DNA of 42,169 nucleotides from Bacteroidia bacterium (GCA_025451115.1 JANWKZ010000107.1:1-42169), one strand, 5' to 3'. Counted from the stretch's first letter, positions 26,540 to 35,625 are shown. Numbers and translations: made by a program. The notes: generated by a model from the letters alone, not told the origin.

Positions 26540-27391
26540 TTAGAACATAATGCCTACGGTAAGTACTACCTGGCGCAGCTTGGTTCCGTTAGGGAACTCG
26601 CTGTATGGATTGGCACCATTTGTGGCGGTAGCACGTAATAAGCTGTACGTATCTTTATTGGTATAGTTCATAATGCCATGCCTGTACTGAATGCTGGCAG
26701 TGACAGCGGTAGATCCCGATAAACGGAACTCAAGGCCGCCACCCACGTGAGCGCCCGCGTTGAAAGCATTTACCTCATTACCCAATTTGTTCTTCACATC
26801 CTCCTCTTTGGTGGTTGTGGTTGTAACAGTACCGGAAGTAGTGGTTACGTCATACTTCACGTGATCATCAGCTTTCGCGCTTGTTTTAACGAACAGGTCG
26901 CCGCCTATATCACCGAAATAAGTAATTCCTCCCAACTCCTTTGTTTTTAATTTAAAAGCGATAGGAATGTGCAGGTAACCCGTCCTGTAATTACGCTTAA
27001 GCAGTTGATAGGTGTTTGCTTTATTGGCTGCAACATCCATGTTAGCCTGTGAAGTAGGACTATTTGCGTCGTTAGGGCTAACAGCGAGGATCGCGTCATC
27101 TTTATAGTAATAACCCGCTGTATCAGTACTGTATTTTACTTTTCCGCCCGCCCCGGTGTACTCGAGACCGGTGCTGAACCAGATCACATCTGTTAACTTA
27201 AAATCAACTGCAAGACCGATACCCATTTTAATAACAGAACCGTCCTTTGCCATTTTTTTAGCATTATCGGGGGTTAACCAGTTCATAGACGGACTGATAG
27301 TGATCCCCATTTTTACCTTTTTATCGTCCTGGGCCACTAAACTGGAAGCCACAAAACCGATGATAAATAAAGAGTAAACTAATTTTTTCAT
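26540..27391 (-). CDS. PorT-like outer membrane beta-barrel protein
   Basis: A 283 aa protein with a signal peptide (MKKLVYSLFIIGFVASSLVAQ). The rest shows alternating hydrophobic strands and glycine turns typical of small barrels (MGIGLAVDFKLTDVIWFSTGLEYTG; HIPIAFKLKTKELGGITYFGDIGG; VGGGLEFRLSGSTAVTASIQYRHG), ending with VVLTVGIMF, an aromatic C-terminus. The fold fits the PorT/outer-membrane-barrel family; the precise role is unknown. The ATG at 27391 is chosen from the signal peptide. It is divergent from gldB with 49 nt between them and has a TATCTTTG box. Confidence 0.82.
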   Translation of the reverse strand: MKKLVYSLFIIGFVASSLVAQDDKKVKMGITISPSMNWLTPDNAKKMAKDGSVIKMGIGLAVDFKLTDVIWFSTGLEYTGAGGKVKYSTDTAGYYYKDDAILAVSPNDANSPTSQANMDVAANKANTYQLLKRNYRTGYLHIPIAFKLKTKELGGITYFGDIGGDLFVKTSAKADDHVKYDVTTTSGTVTTTTTKEEDVKNKLGNEVNAFNAGAHVGGGLEFRLSGSTAVTASIQYRHGIMNYTNKDTYSLLRATATNGANPYSEFPNGTKLRQVVLTVGIMF

Positions 27392-27418
27392 ACGTTTATT
27401 TTTTGAATTTTTGCAGAA

Positions 27419-27426
27419 CAAAGATA
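27419..27426 (-). promoter_or_regulatory. -7 promoter element for the barrel-protein gene
   Basis: The minus strand reads TATCTTTG, an exact TAnnTTTG, 27 nt before the ATG at 27391. No TTTG is found at the expected -33 distance, and upstream sequence runs into gldB. Confidence 0.5.
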
Positions 27427-27440
27427 GACCGATTTATCAA

Positions 27441-28466
27441 ATGAAAAAATTTTTTAATGGCTACCTTTTTAGCCTTCTTGTCCTGGCTCTATTCACGGGG
27501 TGCGGTTTCGACAGGCTTAAAGAGGTAGATCTGTCGGAGGTGAAGGCGGAACCGGTTAAATTGCTAAGGCTTGAACAGGACATTTTCAATACTGAGCCAG
27601 ATTCTTTTGCGGTTACAGCCAAAAAAATGCGTGAAAAATACCATGATTTCTATAACAGTTTTATTTTCAACATAGTTAATCATGGCGAAGAGCGTGACTC
27701 GGTATACAAAGCCCTGAAACTTTTTGTGACAGATCCTGATATGAAGGAGGTCTACAAAATGGTGAACACAACTTATCCGGAAAGCGAAATAAAGCGGATC
27801 GAAGATGAACTCACAAATAGTATTTCCTATTTTAAATATCATTTCCCGAAAGCCGAAAGCCCCAAACAGTTTGTGAGTTTTATCTCCGGCTTTAATTATC
27901 CCATTACTACAACCGATACTACTTTAGGCATCAGTCTCGATATGTATATGGGTGCCGAAAATAAATACTATCAAATGCTGCAATGGCCCCGCTATAAAGT
28001 GCACTTTTTAAATAAAGACCAGGTGGTACCTGATGCCATGCGCTGGTGGATCATTCATTGTTTCGATAAAAGTGAACCTATAAACAACCTGCTTAACCAC
28101 ATGATCTTTCACGGCAAGATGTATTATGCTCTTGATGCCGTTCTTCCCTATACAGAAGATTCTGTTAAAATTCAGTATACCTCGAAGCAAATGGAGTATT
28201 ACCTGCAATACAAAAAGAACCTCTGGGCACATTTTACAGAGAAGGACCGCTTATACAAGAACGACCTCAAAGAACTTGCTCCCTATGTTAGTGAGGGGCC
28301 TTTTACCGGCGTGATCAGCAAGGAATGTCCGCCGCGCATCGCTACTTATATAGGTTGGCAAATTGTACGCGCCTATATGAACAAACATCCGGAAGTAACT
28401 TTGCAGGAGCTAATGGAAGAAAAAGACGCACAGAAGATACTTATCAAATCAAAATTCAAACCCTAG
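27441..28466 (+). CDS. gldB: Gliding motility lipoprotein GldB
   Basis: GldB is a lipoprotein needed for gliding in Flavobacterium johnsoniae. The N-terminus (MKKFFNGYLFSLLVLALFTG, then Cys) is a lipoprotein signal with lipobox LFTGC. The body matches the family: LRLEQDIFN near the start, PKQFVSFISGFNYPI, LGISLDMYMGAENKYY and PRIATYIGWQIVRAYM near the end. The 341 aa length is normal. The ATG at 27441 is supported by the signal peptide. gldC starts 2 nt after the stop, so the two form an operon. Confidence 0.92.
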   Translation: MKKFFNGYLFSLLVLALFTGCGFDRLKEVDLSEVKAEPVKLLRLEQDIFNTEPDSFAVTAKKMREKYHDFYNSFIFNIVNHGEERDSVYKALKLFVTDPDMKEVYKMVNTTYPESEIKRIEDELTNSISYFKYHFPKAESPKQFVSFISGFNYPITTTDTTLGISLDMYMGAENKYYQMLQWPRYKVHFLNKDQVVPDAMRWWIIHCFDKSEPINNLLNHMIFHGKMYYALDAVLPYTEDSVKIQYTSKQMEYYLQYKKNLWAHFTEKDRLYKNDLKELAPYVSEGPFTGVISKECPPRIATYIGWQIVRAYMNKHPEVTLQELMEEKDAQKILIKSKFKP

Positions 28467-28467
28467 C

Positions 28468-28791
28468 ATGAAACAAACCGAAATAAATTTCAAGGTCAGC
28501 CTTGATGCCAATAACCTGCCCGTGCAGATAGACTGGACAGCGCCCGATGCGGGACAAAAAAGCAGCTGCAAAAGCATGATGGTGGCCCTGTGGGACGAAA
28601 AAGAGAATAACACCCTGCGCATTGATCTTTGGACGAAGACCATGAGTGTTGACGAGATGAAGAAATTCTACATCCAGAACATTTTAACGCTTAGCGATAC
28701 GTATCTGAAAGCAACCAACGACGAGGCTACTACCGCCCTGGTAAAAGATTTTTTTTCGGAAGTGGGTAAAAAGCTCGGAGTATTGAAGTAA
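28468..28791 (+). CDS. gldC: Gliding motility protein GldC
   Basis: A 107 aa soluble protein without signal peptide. The pattern TEINFKVSLDANNLPVQIDW, MMVALWDEKENNTLRIDLWT and MSVDEMKKFYIQNILTLSDTY is typical of GldC. In Flavobacterium gldC follows gldB and improves gliding but is not essential. ispF begins 9 nt after the stop, so the transcript may continue. Confidence 0.93.
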   Translation: MKQTEINFKVSLDANNLPVQIDWTAPDAGQKSSCKSMMVALWDEKENNTLRIDLWTKTMSVDEMKKFYIQNILTLSDTYLKATNDEATTALVKDFFSEVGKKLGVLK

Positions 28792-28800
28792 TTTAGTAAA

Positions 28801-29277
28801 ATGAATGTACGCGTAGGCTTTGGATTTGATGTGCACCCGCTGCAGGAAGGGAAAAAACTTTTCCTGGGTGGCGTTGAGATCCCTCACACAAAAGGTTGCG
28901 TGGGCCACAGCGATGCGGATGTTCTCATTCACGCTATTTGCGATGCTTTACTTGGCGCCGCCGGCATGCGCGATATCGGGCATCATTTTCCGAATACCGA
29001 TCCAAAATACAAAGGCATTGACAGCAAATTACTTTTGCTTGAGGTAATAAAATTGATCGGTGCCAAAGGGTACAAAGTAGGGAACATCGATTGCACGCTT
29101 TGCGCGGAAGAACCCAAAATAAATCCGCATATCGATGCCATGAAAAAAGCGCTCGCACCCATTCTGCGGATCAGCATGGAAGATATATCCATCAAAGCCA
29201 CTACCAATGAAAAACTAGGCTATGTGGGAAGAGAAGATGGAATGAACGCTTACGCGGTGGTGCTTATCTCGAAATAG
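28801..29277 (+). CDS. ispF: 2-C-methyl-D-erythritol 2,4-cyclodiphosphate synthase
   Basis: IspF closes the cyclic diphosphate in the MEP pathway of isoprenoid synthesis. The zinc site D10-x-H12 is in GFGFDVHPL, with the partner His in GHSDADVLIHA. DIGHHFPNTDPKYKG, EPKINPHIDAM and KATTNEKLGYVGREDG are all conserved. The 158 aa length is normal. With idi at 41199 it shows that this organism makes isoprenoids by the non-mevalonate route and can also balance IPP and DMAPP. It ends 1 nt from a convergent gene. Confidence 0.97.
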   Translation: MNVRVGFGFDVHPLQEGKKLFLGGVEIPHTKGCVGHSDADVLIHAICDALLGAAGMRDIGHHFPNTDPKYKGIDSKLLLLEVIKLIGAKGYKVGNIDCTLCAEEPKINPHIDAMKKALAPILRISMEDISIKATTNEKLGYVGREDGMNAYAVVLISK

Positions 29278-29278
29278 A

Positions 29279-29806
29279 TCAGGGAGGCATGGGGCCCCGG
29301 TAATTGATACAGGGCGCCGTATTCCATTCACAGGGACGATTGTAAATTACTTCTATCTTCTTTGCGCCATCACCTGTAACCGTAAACACCATATCAGGTG
29401 TGTTTACCCAGTTTTTCAGGCAATTGAGGTCTGCGGCATCATAATTTTCACTTCCCTTTTTATATTGTTTGGCAATATTGGCCACATACTTTTTGTCGTA
29501 CTTACGTTCATCTACGATGCTGTACTCGCCCGGAGGCAAATAGAACATAAAAGCTCCTGAAGAATCGGTAACAAAAGTGGCTACCACCGGTTCTTTGAGA
29601 TTGTTCTTGTTTCCTTTCCTCACAAAGAATTTTTTTCCGGCAAGGGGTTTTGGTTTACTGAGCGCGGCCTGTTCTTCAGGAGAGATCTCCGCACCTCCGC
29701 AATAAGAGGAGGTCTGCATCACTTTACCGCTCACCTGCATTTTATCATTGTAGCCGAAGCTCAAAAGACACAGTGCCAGAACGGGAATGAAGATTTGTTT
29801 TAACAT
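29279..29806 (-). CDS. Small secreted protein with carboxypeptidase-regulatory-like fold
   Basis: A 175 aa protein with a signal peptide (MLKQIFIPVLALCLLSFG). The middle (PLAGKKFFVRKGNKN, then VATFVTDSSGAFMFYLPPGEYSIVDE) resembles the carboxypeptidase regulatory-like/Cna-B-type beta sandwich, where a bound gift of structure is a G-x-F-x-x-x-LPPG-Y turn. Five cysteines in the mature part could form disulfides. I do not recognise a specific family or function. The ATG at 29806 is chosen because it opens the signal peptide; a TTG-type extension adds 18 unlikely residues. It is divergent from mutY. Confidence 0.65.
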   Translation of the reverse strand: MLKQIFIPVLALCLLSFGYNDKMQVSGKVMQTSSYCGGAEISPEEQAALSKPKPLAGKKFFVRKGNKNNLKEPVVATFVTDSSGAFMFYLPPGEYSIVDERKYDKKYVANIAKQYKKGSENYDAADLNCLKNWVNTPDMVFTVTGDGAKKIEVIYNRPCEWNTAPCINYRGPMPP

Positions 29807-29841
29807 GGCAAGTTTTTTAAAAATGGTGCGCCAAAAATAGA

Positions 29842-29849
29842 TAGTTTTG
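29842..29849 (+). promoter_or_regulatory. -7 promoter element for mutY
   Basis: TAGTTTTG matches TAnnTTTG and ends 10 nt before the mutY ATG. No -33 TTTG is present at the expected distance. Confidence 0.4.
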
Positions 29850-29859
29850 CAATATAGCA

Positions 29860-30912
29860 ATGACCGCTCAGCAAATAATTAAGTGGTATAAGGAAAACAA
29901 ACGCGAACTGCCATGGCGCAATACCCGCGATCCTTACAGGGTTTGGTTATCCGAGATCATCCTTCAGCAAACGCGTGTTGCGCAGGGATTACCCTATTAT
30001 GAAAAATTCGTAAAGGCTTTTCCTACAGTCTATGATCTGGCCAAAGCGCCGCAACAAAAAGTACTTAAGTTGTGGCAAGGGCTCGGCTATTATAGTCGCG
30101 CCCGTAACCTGCACGAAGCCGCAAAGTTTGTGGTGAAGGAGTGTAAAGGAATTTTTTCATCGGACTATGAGGATTTGAAGAAATTGAAGGGGGTTGGCGA
30201 CTATACGGCCGCAGCCATTTCTTCTTTTTGCTTTGGCAAACCGCACGCGGTTGTGGATGGAAATGTGTTTCGGGTACTCTCAAGATTGTATGCGATAGAT
30301 ACGCCGATCAATTCAGGTCCGGGTAAAAAGCAATTCACACAATTAGCCAACGAGCTTTTGGATAAAAAAGATCCGGGTACTTTCAACCAGGCTATCATGG
30401 AATTTGGGGCGCAGTATTGCGTACCGGCAAATCCCGATTGTGGTAATTGCGTTTTAAAAAACAAGTGTCTTGTGGGCTCAACGGGTAAAGCATCCCAATT
30501 TCCGGTCAAGGCCGGCAAGACCAAGGTAAGGACGCGGCATTTCGAATACTTCTTTATTTCGGCCAAAGGCAAGACCTTTATCGAAAAAAGAGGTGCGGGC
30601 GATATCTGGCAGGGGCTTTACCAGGTACCTATGTTTGAGTTTCCCAAGAAAACTTCTAAAAAGTTAATTATCAATAGATTATATGCTGAATTTCCCAAAA
30701 TAGGAGAGAAAGGGATTGAATTAAAGGCTGTTACGGGAATCCGAAAACACCAATTATCCCATCAGACAATTTTGGCAAGATTTTGGCAAATAAACCTAAC
30801 AAGCAGTCAGAATTTGTATAATTACACTAAAATTGATCTTAAAAATCTCAAAAAGTACCCTTTCCCGGTGCTGATAGGCAACTATCTAAGGGAAATAACT
30901 ATCTTTGAATAA
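29860..30912 (+). CDS. mutY: A/G-specific adenine glycosylase MutY
   Basis: MutY removes adenine mispaired with 8-oxoguanine. Catalytic E32 lies in LSEIILQQTRV and D114 in the helix-hairpin-helix LKGVGDYTAAAIS. The [4Fe-4S] ligands are C187, C194, C197 and C203 with canonical spacing (C-x6-C-x2-C-x5-C). The C-terminal NUDIX-like 8-oxoG-recognition domain follows (KTFIEKRGAGDIWQGLYQVP; KHQLSHQTI). The 350 aa length is normal. It is divergent from the small secreted protein gene, and the yceI promoter box lies in its last codons. Confidence 0.96.
   Translation: MTAQQIIKWYKENKRELPWRNTRDPYRVWLSEIILQQTRVAQGLPYYEKFVKAFPTVYDLAKAPQQKVLKLWQGLGYYSRARNLHEAAKFVVKECKGIFSSDYEDLKKLKGVGDYTAAAISSFCFGKPHAVVDGNVFRVLSRLYAIDTPINSGPGKKQFTQLANELLDKKDPGTFNQAIMEFGAQYCVPANPDCGNCVLKNKCLVGSTGKASQFPVKAGKTKVRTRHFEYFFISAKGKTFIEKRGAGDIWQGLYQVPMFEFPKKTSKKLIINRLYAEFPKIGEKGIELKAVTGIRKHQLSHQTILARFWQINLTSSQNLYNYTKIDLKNLKKYPFPVLIGNYLREITIFE
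30900..30907 (+). promoter_or_regulatory. -7 promoter element for the YceI gene
   Basis: TATCTTTG, an exact TAnnTTTG, lies inside the last codons of mutY and ends 17 nt before the YceI ATG. No -33 TTTG is visible. Confidence 0.4.
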
Positions 30913-30924
30913 AACCCACACAAT

Positions 30925-31470
30925 ATGAAAAAATCCTTGCTCTTTTTAGCCAGTCTTTTAGCCTTCAATCTAGTTCATTCTCAGGTATATATGGATAAGC
31001 AGGCTAAGTCGCATTTCCTGTCCAAATCCTCATTGGAAGACATCGAAGCGACCAACAAAACAAGTGTTTTTGTTTTGGATGCCAGCAGCGGGAATGTACA
31101 GGCTAAAGTGCAGATCAAGGCTTTTAAGTTCGCTTCTTCTTTCATGGAAGAACATTTCAATGAGAATTACATGGAAAGTGAGAAGTATCCGTTCGCCACT
31201 TTCAAGGGGAAAGTGAACGAAAAAGTGGACCTTACCAAGGATGGAGAGACCAAAGTTACCTGCACCGGTAAGCTCGAAATGCACGGTGTAACCCAGGATG
31301 CAACCCTGCCCGGAACCCTCACCGTAAAGGGTAGCGATATCACACTAACCTCCAATTTCAAGGTGAAACTTGCCGACTACAAAATAAAGGTCCCATCCCT
31401 CTATGTAAAGAACATTGCCGAGGAGATAGCCGTTGACCTTACGGCCGCCCTGCAAGCCTTTAAGAAATAG
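30925..31470 (+). CDS. YceI family periplasmic protein
   Basis: A 181 aa protein with signal peptide MKKSLLFLASLLAFNLVHSQ. YceI proteins form a lipocalin-like barrel that can bind isoprenoid chains. The pattern ASSFMEEHFNENYMESEKYPFATFKGKV and CTGKLEMHGVTQDATLPGTL is diagnostic. The physiological ligand is not known here. It starts 12 nt after mutY but has its own promoter-like box. A weak terminator-like hairpin follows. Confidence 0.88.
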   Translation: MKKSLLFLASLLAFNLVHSQVYMDKQAKSHFLSKSSLEDIEATNKTSVFVLDASSGNVQAKVQIKAFKFASSFMEEHFNENYMESEKYPFATFKGKVNEKVDLTKDGETKVTCTGKLEMHGVTQDATLPGTLTVKGSDITLTSNFKVKLADYKIKVPSLYVKNIAEEIAVDLTAALQAFKK

Positions 31471-31477
31471 AAAAAAG

Positions 31478-31503
31478 CCGTTTTCTGATACGGATTCTTT
31501 TTT
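31478..31503 (+). terminator. Weak terminator-like hairpin after the YceI gene
   Basis: CCGT (31478-31481) and ACGG (31490-31493) form a short stem flanked by an A-run upstream and a T-run at 31498-31503. The stem is only 4 bp before imperfect A/T pairing, so termination is uncertain. The remaining bases to 31595 hold no gene that I can see. Confidence 0.35.
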
Positions 31504-31595
31504 GTACATTCGTAAGCCAAATTTCGGGCTGTTTAGCAACAGTTCGGGAGAATCAAATAGTTATCAAAATTTAACGCGTCAACAGAACAAGGGGC

Positions 31596-34499
31596 ATGAA
31601 AAAACTAGTACTCTTTTTAGTTGCATTATTCGCTGTAGTAGTTGAAGGCAGGGCTCAATGCCCTATCACCATTTCACCTGCGGCTCCTAGTACCTGTTCA
31701 GGTGTGCCCATCGTTTTAACGGCCAGCGCAGCGAACTCCTATACCTGGAGCGCTAACGCGGGAGGTGCCAATACAGCTACGGTTTCTGTAGCTCCATTGA
31801 CAAATACAACGTATACTGTTACTGCTTTCACCGGCACCTGCTCTGCAACGGCCGTAGTTACTGTGAATGTAAACCCATTACCCATCGTAACCGTTAACTC
31901 AACTACACTTTGCGCCACTTACGCAGCTACACTTACTGCCGGCGGCGCTAACACCTATACCTGGAGCACCGGTGCGCAAGGCGCTAGCATCGTAATGAGC
32001 CCTCCTGCTACTACACAATACACTGTGGTAGGTGAAGATGCTAATGGCTGTATGAACTTTGCCGTTTCAACGGTTACTGTTCTTCCCACTCCTACCATCA
32101 CTGTAAACTCTGACGCTATCTGCTCCGGCAGCACTATTCTTACCGCAACAAGTAACGCTACAACTTATACCTGGAGTACGAATGCCGGAAGTGTAAACAC
32201 AAGTACTGTTAACGTCGTTCCCGCTTCTACCACGGTTTACACTATCACTGGTGGTTTTGCCAATACATGTACCGCTCAGGCAACCTCAACGGTTTATGTG
32301 AACTCGAGTACAGTTTCTATCACACCACCGGGTGGAACTTATTGTACCGATGTTCCTTATCAATTCACCGGTAACGCAAACCCGGGCCCGATCCTTTTCT
32401 GGCAATGGTACAGTACACCTTCTGCTAACGTAAACATTCAAAACCCTAATCAAAGCGGAACAAACATTACATTCTACCAGGCCGGAACTTACGTGCTCAC
32501 CTGCATTGCAAATAATTCACTCGGTTGCAGGGACTCTGTTCTTTTCCCGGTATCTGTTACACAAACACCAACCGTTTCGGCAACACCTATTGCCCCTATC
32601 ATTTGTTTAGGAGGGCCCGGTACAACCATGTTTTCCACAGTTACTCCTAATTTCGGTCCAACCACTTATACATGGTCTGGAACCGGTTTGATACAATACG
32701 CTAATGGAGACAGCGCGAACATCAATCCTACAAGCGCCGGTATTTACACTTACACATTGACTGGAACTCAAAATGGATGTATCTCTGAACCAACAACGAT
32801 CACCGCAACGGTTAGCCCTGCTCCAACTCCCACTATCGTGGTAAGTAAGGATACCATTTGCGCAGGATCAACAACAACATTTACGGTACTTGGGCTTCCA
32901 ACAGGCGTAAGTACATATACCTGGTCCGCCCCACAAACAGCAGGGCTTGGAACAAATTCAGGTTATTGGTCGTGGGGAACACCCGTCTTCAATGCCCCCT
33001 ATGATACAACTTTCAACTACTTCACAAATTTCTATGTCCCCGGTTGTCCGGTATATCCAACTTACACAACCAACATAGTCGTTTTAGCCACCCCCATAGT
33101 CGATCCGGTCTCAGACACGGTCGATAATTGTAATAAGATGGGAGACAGTTTGCAGGTAACGAGTATTCCGCCTGTCAGTTCGGGTGTAACATTCACATGG
33201 ACCCCGAGCACAGGACTTAGTTCTACTACCGGAAGTTCCGTTTTTGCGAACCCTGTCAATCCAATGTGGTATTACGTAACACCTTACTACAAAGGATGCC
33301 CCGGTCTTCGTGATTCGATTCGGATGCTTATTGGTGATACCACGTATGCCAAGATCGACGCGCAGTACTTGATAGTCTGTAAGGGCCAGCCGGATACGCT
33401 GGCAGGGTTGCCGATGCTGAATCAGCTTAACGGTACATATCAATATTATTGGCAGCCATCCATAGGGCCGAATGCGGGTACATCGATAAACACAACAGGC
33501 GATACGATCGTCATCAACCCGATCGCAACACAGATCTATACACTTACCGTTACGGGCGTCTGTGTGAAAAAACAAAAAACAGAGATCACTGTTTATGTAA
33601 ATAACTGTCCCACTGTCGTACCAAGTTTCACAATGAACACGGATACTATTTGTGTTAACCACTGTATCTATTACGAAGATCTTACACACCAAACTGGCAA
33701 CGTATTGCCATTGTTCTATCAGTGGGTGTTTATAGGAGGAACCCCTGTGGGCATCACCGGTCAATGGACCGTGCATACCGATACAGCTTATTATGCCGCT
33801 ACCGATTCAACCCTAATTCCTAAGATCAAAGTTTGCTATAAGATCAACAGTTCACTCAACCCTAACGGAATGTTCCCGGTGATTCTTTATGTTTCACATG
33901 GTGTAGGAACCCCAACTGTAGCAGTATCGCACTCGGTGCAGGTTGATGCCGGACCTTTATCGAACGCCGGACCAAATGTTACTATTAATCTCGGCGACAG
34001 CACACAGTTGAACGGAACAGGTAGTACCGGTAATTTTGTGATCACACAGTATACCTGGTCGCCACCCGATTCTCTGCATTGCGATATACCACCATGGCCA
34101 ACCAATTACTCATGTCCTAAGCCATGGGCCAATCCATCTGAGACCACCACGTATTTCTTAACTGTGAAGGATAAGAACGGCTGCGTGAGTACGGATAGTA
34201 TGACGGTTTATGTGGATGTAAAATGTTTTGATCCTTTCATTCCTTCCGCATTCTCACCGAACAACGATGGGCATAACGATTTCCTGTATGTTCGCAGTAA
34301 TTGTCTGAAGAACTTCCAGTTCATGGTATTCGATCGTTGGGGTGAAAAAGTATTTGAGACAACCACACTGAATTTTGGTTGGGACGGAACCTTCCGAGGA
34401 GAGCCTTGCAACGCCGGGGTGTTCATGTGGACATTAGAAGGGTTCCTCTCGAATGGAAAAGAGACAAAGAAACACGGAAGTACAACCATAATAAGATAG
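31596..34499 (+). CDS. T9SS type B surface protein with Ig/PKD-like repeats
   Basis: A 967 aa secreted protein. MKKLVLFLVALFAVVVEGRA is a signal peptide. At least three repeats of ~75-80 residues follow, each with a motif like TYTWS and a terminal YTVxG or YTITG strand, as in SprB/PKD-type adhesins. Thr, Ser, Asn and Pro are abundant. The last ~85 residues are the gliding-motility-associated C-terminal domain (FIPSAFSPNNDGHNDFLYVR, FQFMVFDRWGEKVFET, WDGTFRGEPCNAGVFMW), the type B sorting signal of the type IX secretion system. It should be exported across the outer membrane and displayed or released. The PorP/SprF gene follows after 4 nt. Confidence 0.93.
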   Translation: MKKLVLFLVALFAVVVEGRAQCPITISPAAPSTCSGVPIVLTASAANSYTWSANAGGANTATVSVAPLTNTTYTVTAFTGTCSATAVVTVNVNPLPIVTVNSTTLCATYAATLTAGGANTYTWSTGAQGASIVMSPPATTQYTVVGEDANGCMNFAVSTVTVLPTPTITVNSDAICSGSTILTATSNATTYTWSTNAGSVNTSTVNVVPASTTVYTITGGFANTCTAQATSTVYVNSSTVSITPPGGTYCTDVPYQFTGNANPGPILFWQWYSTPSANVNIQNPNQSGTNITFYQAGTYVLTCIANNSLGCRDSVLFPVSVTQTPTVSATPIAPIICLGGPGTTMFSTVTPNFGPTTYTWSGTGLIQYANGDSANINPTSAGIYTYTLTGTQNGCISEPTTITATVSPAPTPTIVVSKDTICAGSTTTFTVLGLPTGVSTYTWSAPQTAGLGTNSGYWSWGTPVFNAPYDTTFNYFTNFYVPGCPVYPTYTTNIVVLATPIVDPVSDTVDNCNKMGDSLQVTSIPPVSSGVTFTWTPSTGLSSTTGSSVFANPVNPMWYYVTPYYKGCPGLRDSIRMLIGDTTYAKIDAQYLIVCKGQPDTLAGLPMLNQLNGTYQYYWQPSIGPNAGTSINTTGDTIVINPIATQIYTLTVTGVCVKKQKTEITVYVNNCPTVVPSFTMNTDTICVNHCIYYEDLTHQTGNVLPLFYQWVFIGGTPVGITGQWTVHTDTAYYAATDSTLIPKIKVCYKINSSLNPNGMFPVILYVSHGVGTPTVAVSHSVQVDAGPLSNAGPNVTINLGDSTQLNGTGSTGNFVITQYTWSPPDSLHCDIPPWPTNYSCPKPWANPSETTTYFLTVKDKNGCVSTDSMTVYVDVKCFDPFIPSAFSPNNDGHNDFLYVRSNCLKNFQFMVFDRWGEKVFETTTLNFGWDGTFRGEPCNAGVFMWTLEGFLSNGKETKKHGSTTIIR

Positions 34500-34503
34500 C
34501 ATC

Positions 34504-35601
34504 ATGAAAGCAGCGGTAAGGAAGATCGTTTTGGTTTGTGTGTTTTTGCAGGTAATTGCAGCCGTGAACCTTTTTGGACAGGATATCCATTTCTCTCAAT
34601 ACGGCGACGCGCCTGTATACCTGAACCCCGCACTGTGCGCGGTGAGTTACGATATGCGTTTTATCGCCAATTACAAGAGCCAATGGAAAAGCGTAGCCAC
34701 CCCCTATAAAACATTTGGTGCCAGCGGCGAATTTGCCATGAAGCACAAAAAACTGAACCGTAAATCTTACTGGACCACCGGTTTCAACGCTTTCAATGAT
34801 ATTTCAGGTGCCGGCAATTTTAATTCGCTGCACATCGGTCTGATGCTGGGTACAGTTATTAAGTCGGGCCAGTTCGGTAAATTCTCAATGGCACTTTCAG
34901 GCGCTTTTGATCAGCGTTCTGTGAATTATTCAAAATTAACCTGGGACAGTCAGTACAATGGATATAAATACGATCCTTATTTATTGGGAGAGGTTGTTCC
35001 TACCAATAAGTTCATTTATGGTGATTTTGGCGCGGGCCTTAACTATCACTTTGCAAAAAGCGAACGTTATATCAGCGCGGCCGACGGGCACCGCTTCGAC
35101 ATTGGCTTAGCGGCTTATCACGTGAACGTTCCTTTCTATTCTTTTTACGGGAATACCGGCGAGAATTTAAAAATGCGTTATGTTCAGTATTCCAATTTCA
35201 CCTTCGCGTTACCCGGGATACAATCTAACATCACACCTGCCTATGTGGTAATGTTACAGGGAACACAGGTGGAGATCATCGGAAGTCTTATGTTCCGTTA
35301 TGTGATCGCCGATGCTTCTGTACACTCAGGCACCATCAAACCCGTTGCGATCTCTTTAGGCGCGGCTTACAGGATGCGTGACGCGTTCAGCCCGCAGGTA
35401 TTGTTTGAATATGATAAATACGCTTTTGGTGTAAGTTACGATCTGAACCTTTCACCTCTTACACCTTTCAGTAAGACCTTGGGTAGTCTTGAAGTATGTC
35501 TGCGTTATAACTGGAACCCCGGTTACGGCGTTGGCGTAGGAAATACAACCGGGCCACGACCTACACCCGGTAAAACCCAACATTCGAGCACAGGGTTCTA
35601 A
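34504..35601 (+). CDS. PorP/SprF family type IX secretion partner protein
   Basis: A 365 aa outer-membrane protein with an N-terminal signal and the family opening QDIHFSQYGDAPVYLNPALC, followed by MRFIANYKSQWKSV and many barrel strands (FGVSYDLNLSPLTPFSKTLGSLEVCLRYNW). In Flavobacterium, SprF and its paralogues are required to secrete or attach the type B cargo encoded beside them. Here the cargo gene lies 4 nt upstream, so this protein is likely its dedicated partner. The C-terminus ends in a short polar tail rather than an aromatic strand. Confidence 0.92.
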   Translation: MKAAVRKIVLVCVFLQVIAAVNLFGQDIHFSQYGDAPVYLNPALCAVSYDMRFIANYKSQWKSVATPYKTFGASGEFAMKHKKLNRKSYWTTGFNAFNDISGAGNFNSLHIGLMLGTVIKSGQFGKFSMALSGAFDQRSVNYSKLTWDSQYNGYKYDPYLLGEVVPTNKFIYGDFGAGLNYHFAKSERYISAADGHRFDIGLAAYHVNVPFYSFYGNTGENLKMRYVQYSNFTFALPGIQSNITPAYVVMLQGTQVEIIGSLMFRYVIADASVHSGTIKPVAISLGAAYRMRDAFSPQVLFEYDKYAFGVSYDLNLSPLTPFSKTLGSLEVCLRYNWNPGYGVGVGNTTGPRPTPGKTQHSSTGF

Positions 35602-35625
35602 AAAAAGCGTATTTTTACTCCCTAA

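Noticed and set aside
31700-32330. Repeated patterns in the surface-protein gene, considered as a CRISPR-like array.
   Set aside because: The repeats are degenerate at the DNA level, in frame and ~75-80 codons long, so they are protein domain repeats.
33111-33776. A 221-codon open frame on the minus strand inside the T9SS surface-protein gene.
   Set aside because: It is antisense to a clear gene, has no recognisable family and an amino-acid make-up expected from a Thr/Asn-rich gene read backwards.
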